From JAWLBW01 sp041687475 (GTDB lineage: Bacteria; J088; JAWLBW01), in contig JAWLBW010000220.1 of NCBI GenBank assembly GCA_041687475.1, positions 1 to 7,798 on the forward strand: a stretch of 7,798 bases of DNA, given 5' to 3'. Every line of letters starts with the position of its first letter. Within the stretch, counting starts at the first letter, position 1. The notes beneath the pieces were generated by a model. It was not told the DNA's origin and made no database searches. It worked only from the letters and a program-made list of their open reading frames with translations. A program made the translations under genes and the position numbers. Below are positions 5,223 to 7,798 of the stretch, piece by piece.

Positions 5223-7564
5223 TCAGTCGAGTCTGCGGCGAAGCAGGAGCCACGCCATTGCCGCGGCCAGCGGAAGCATGGCGCCCGGATTGGCCTGCGA
5301 GCCCGTACGGCAGGCGCAGCCTGACGATTCATTGTCATGAGCCGGTGCGGCCTTGACGATGGCAGGCTCTTCGAGCAGCTCGGGCATTTCGTCGGCCATG
5401 AGCGAAAGGTAAACCAGCGCCTGGGCCCAGATGTGGGGCGTGGCGACGTGGTTGATGTATTCTTTGGCGCCGTCGCCGTCGATGTCGTAGTAGCTGGTGA
5501 ACTCCGACAGGTGCAGGGTGTCCTGCCGGGCCATCTTGTTCAGGTACCAGGTATGCGCTTCGCGCGCGAAGGCTTCGGTATCGGGCGTACGCATCGGCTC
5601 GGTCAGCAGGGCAATGGTGGCCTTGGTAAGGTACTGCGAACCGTTGGTTTCCTCGCTCATGAGTTCGCTCTCGATTCTTTCCATCATGCGCACCGCCGCG
5701 TCATTGTGTACGTCGGCATCGTCTTCATTCCAGAATCGCGCAGGCCAATACGACCAACCGAGTCCCTGGGGATGAATGTCGGTGGTCTTGAACTCGGTTC
5801 GAATGGCGGCATTCAGCTCGTCGGCACGGGCCTGATAGGTGGCGGCACGTTCGGTTTCGCCCAGCGCCTCGAAGATGTCGGCCGCCGAGCGCATGCCGAG
5901 CCAGGTGGTGATGGCGCCGTGAAAGCCCTGGGTGAAGCCCGGGTTGTCGTCTTCATTGGCGTGGCACTGCAGGCTATTCGTGTCGTCTCGGCAGTCGCGC
6001 AGTAGATCGGCCGCAAGAAGGGCCGATTCGCGAATATCGGTGAGAAAAGCGCGGGCCGCGACCGGATCACGCCGGCTGAGAAAGGCGGCGCGAATGCGGT
6101 AGACCCACAGGGCGAAGCCCGTATTGTCGATTTCCCAGTCAATGGGGCCGCCGGGCACGTAGTCGGCGAAGGCGTTCATGGGAAAGCGACCGACCTTGTC
6201 GGTCGCATATAGTCCCTGTCCGTCTTCGGTGTACTGAATATTCGGGTAGAACCGGGCGTGTTTGTCGGCCTCGGTTTCAAACCCGTTCATTTCCAGTNNN
6301 NNNNNNNGAAGGCCCCGTCGCGCGGCCAGTCGACATTGTAGGGCGGCTGACAGCTGGTCGAGGCCACGATGGCGCCGCTTTCCGGATCCATGCCGGTACG
6401 AATGCTTATCAGGGCACGGTAGGCAAGGGCGGCGCCTTTTTCGTCGGAGGGAACGTGGGCATTCTTGAGCCAATCGCTCCACCAGTCGTCGCTTTCCTGG
6501 GCGAGTGTGGCCGGCGACGTACCCTGGGCTTCGGCCAGGCTCGTCAGGGCGTCGGTCGCCGTGGTGCCGAAGGCGCCGTACCAGGCGATGGTTTCGTCGG
6601 TTCCGAGCGGAAGGAGCATGGCCGACGTTTCGTGATCGATGGCGACGCTGTTACCGCTCAGAAAACCGTCCTGTGCGTCCTGGTATGCATCCTGCGCGCC
6701 CTCGGCGCCGTCGGTTGTGGCGTCGCTGCCGACCTGCCAGGCGGTAAAGTCGACCGAGCCGCCCTGGGCGAAGTAGGTGCCCGGGCGCCACTTCGGCATC
6801 TCGGCGGCCACGAATGACGCCACTTCTTCGACGGGCGCCGTTTCGGAGAGTGCGTCGAGGCTCGCGCGCGAAAACGGTCGGGGCAGTGCCGTCAGAATCG
6901 CCTGCTGCTCGGGCAGGGCAAAGGTGGCGAAGCGGGCATCGTCATCGTTCTCATAGTCGCCCGCGGGCTGGTACACGCCATGTTCGGTGCGTAGAGCCGG
7001 GTTGGCAAAGACGATGATGTTGAAGTCGCTCAGCCCCTCGGGTATCTGCACGAGACGGTACGTGCGCACGAGAAAGGGCCTGTCGGGCACATTGAAGGTT
7101 TCCTCGGCCACCACCAGCCCATTATCGAAGCTGTACGTGGCAACCAGCCGGTTCGACTTGGGGGCGGCGTAGGCGAAGGCGCCGGCCGTGTCGTGATAGT
7201 CGGCGACGGCAATGCTATCGCGAAACCAGCGCACTTCGACCGTCGAGCCCGTGCTGTAGCGAATGCCCGAGAAAAGGCCCGAGTTCGAGTCTGCTCCGAG
7301 ATGCTTCTTGCCCCAGGCGTTTTCGGTGCGGTCTTCCTCGTTCCACATGCCGGCTTTGTAGTTGACATGTTCGTAGAAGGTCGCGTTCGGCCACCGCATG
7401 CAGGTCAGCGTGCCTTCGGGCGAGATCTGGGCGGTAAGGCGCCCGTCGCCGATGGCGGCTGCGCTGGGCGAAACACCGAAGGTGGTCACGGCGGCGGTCG
7501 CGTCGGTCACGACCGATAAGGAACCGATGAGAAGGAGCGCGAGAGAAAGAGAACGGTTTTTCAT
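5223..7564 (-). CDS. Secreted GH15 glucoamylase-type glycoside hydrolase with MYXO-CTERM-like tail (about 780 aa, crossing an assembly gap)
   Basis: This is an exported inverting alpha-glucosidase of family GH15 (glucoamylase/glucodextranase group), expected to release glucose from starch-, glycogen- or dextran-like glucans. A Sec signal peptide (1-24) precedes a beta-rich N-terminal domain starting near GDGRLTAQISPEG (40-52). The catalytic part shows NVDWPRDGAF (410-419), then CHANEDDN (534-541), whose acidic residue fits the general acid, and HLSEF (685-689) with E688 as candidate general base, followed by TPHIWAQA (709-716). The tail CAC (750-752), a hydrophobic helix and RRR (776-778) resembles MYXO-CTERM surface sorting. 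Residues after 419 are numbered assuming four missing codons. The frame changes across the 10-N gap, most likely because the gap length is wrong. A longer start at 7705 is rejected because it precedes the signal peptide and lacks family similarity. GAGGG lies 5 bases before the chosen ATG. Substrate is not certain. Confidence 0.9.
6298..6307. other. Assembly gap (10 N) inside the GH15 gene
   Basis: Ten Ns replace sequence within the catalytic domain. The 5' part of the gene ends exactly on a codon boundary (TTC for F419 at 6310-6308). The 3' part resumes with one leftover base and then CTG GAA ATG (L-E-M). An intact gene needs a missing length of 2 modulo 3. Four codons, meaning 11 missing bases, would restore the usual spacing after the DGAF motif. 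Confidence 0.95.
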
Positions 7565-7580
7565 GGAAGCCCTCGAATAC

Positions 7581-7600
7581 CTGATTGATGAGTCAATCAA
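7581..7600. promoter_or_regulatory. Proximal palindromic operator of the GH15 gene
   Basis: TGATTGA (7582-7588) and TCAATCA (7593-7599) are exact inverted arms with a 4-bp centre. The site is 17-36 bases before the ATG, close to or over the ribosome binding region. It shares 16 of 20 bases with the distal site, so both should bind the same dimeric regulator. Binding here would block transcription, which points to a repressor. Confidence 0.7.
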
Positions 7601-7619
7601 TCGCTTTGCCTGGAGCCAG

Positions 7620-7645
7620 CAGTTGATTGACGCGTCAATCAACTG
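7620..7645. promoter_or_regulatory. Distal palindromic operator of the GH15 gene (perfect 26-bp palindrome)
   Basis: Every base from 7620 to 7645 pairs with its mirror position; the core is TTGATTGACGCGTCAATCAA (7623-7642). The centre is 42 bp from that of the proximal site, about four helical turns, so both sites face the same side of the DNA. Size and symmetry fit a TetR-type or similar dimeric repressor. No regulator gene is in the window, and I could not define a convincing -35/-10 pair. Confidence 0.75.
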
Positions 7646-7744
7646 TCCTGCGATAAAAAGGGCACTGCGGCCTGTGACCGGTGCCATGTCATTGTCATAC
7701 CGCAAAAATTCATTCGTCGCAAACTGCCGGTGCGCTTACCGGTA

Positions 7745-7767
7745 CGGCGCCTTTTTTACGGGCGCCG
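7745..7767. terminator. GC-rich hairpin at the window edge, possible transcript end of an upstream gene
   Basis: CGGCGCC (7745-7751) and GGCGCCG (7761-7767) form a perfect 7-bp stem with a 9-base loop. A second hairpin, CCGGT and ACCGG around GCGCTT, lies at 7727-7742. Neither has a T tract after the stem on the minus strand; the T6 run is in the loop of the first. Together they may mark the end of a gene entering from the right. Confidence 0.3.
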
Positions 7768-7798
7768 GATCTCCACCTCGGGGCGCTTTCGAGCCAGA
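7756..7798 (-). CDS. Possible 3' end of a gene entering from the right edge
   Basis: One minus-strand frame from the window edge reads LARKRPEVEIRRP before a TAA at 7758-7756. The stop falls in the loop of the 7745-7767 hairpin, a common place for a gene end. Thirteen codons are too few to recognise a family, and a second minus-strand frame is also open here, so the call is weak. Confidence 0.2.
   Translation of the reverse strand, partial: LARKRPEVEIRRP

Noticed and set aside
4093..5253. 386-codon open frame on the minus strand overlapping the histidine kinase
   Set aside because: It is an out-of-frame shadow of the kinase, with Arg- and Pro-rich composition and no family signal. The in-frame kinase carries all catalytic motifs.
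5337..6005. 222-codon plus-strand open frame antisense to the GH15 gene
   Set aside because: It is antisense to conserved GH15 catalytic sequence; its length comes from high GC and codon bias on the other strand.
7565..7705. 47-codon N-terminal extension of the GH15 protein
   Set aside because: It would place the signal peptide internally and translate both operator palindromes (the LIDASI and LIDSSI repeats simply reflect them). The ATG at 7564 has a ribosome site and starts a normal signal peptide.
7727..7757. Plus-strand intrinsic terminator ending in TTTTTT at 7752-7757
   Set aside because: The stem just before the T run is at best 5 bp with a T-G pair, and no plus-strand gene precedes it.

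Overview
The window looks like a piece of a Gram-negative chromosome with fairly high GC content and ordinary coding density. It lies on a draft scaffold: a 10-N assembly gap interrupts one gene. Signal peptides on two products, a PurT closely resembling proteobacterial enzymes, and a Cys-rich, hydrophobic, Arg-rich C-terminal tail of the MYXO-CTERM type suggest a myxobacterium-like or other delta-type lineage. A different Gram-negative phylum is not excluded, and no rRNA, tRNA or other marker settles it.

Layout. Bases 1-95 resemble the end of an insertion sequence. Bases 139-957 hold a vapB-vapC type II toxin-antitoxin pair bracketed by two copies of a 57-bp stem-loop repeat. Bases 955-1187 hold two 79-bp repeat units and a partial third one that runs into the 3' end of purT. 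purT (minus strand, 2353-1166) encodes the formate-dependent GAR transformylase. Divergent from it is a secreted DUF4139 protein (plus strand, 2555-3970). Its 3' end overlaps that of a convergent membrane-anchored histidine kinase (minus strand, 4940-3948). A large secreted GH15 glucoamylase-type enzyme follows (minus strand, 7564-5223), ending at a clear intrinsic terminator (5170-5203) and preceded by two matching palindromic operators spaced 42 bp apart.

The genes do not form one pathway or operon. vapB and vapC are translationally coupled. purT, the DUF4139 gene, the kinase gene and the GH15 gene each look like single transcription units. The accessory character is concentrated in the first 1.2 kb. 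The most informative signals are the repeat-bracketed toxin-antitoxin cassette with an apparently leaderless antitoxin, the repeat array reaching into the purT 3' end, the operator pair in front of the GH15 gene, and the surface-sorting tail of that enzyme. I found no CRISPR array, phage gene or clearly new multi-gene system.
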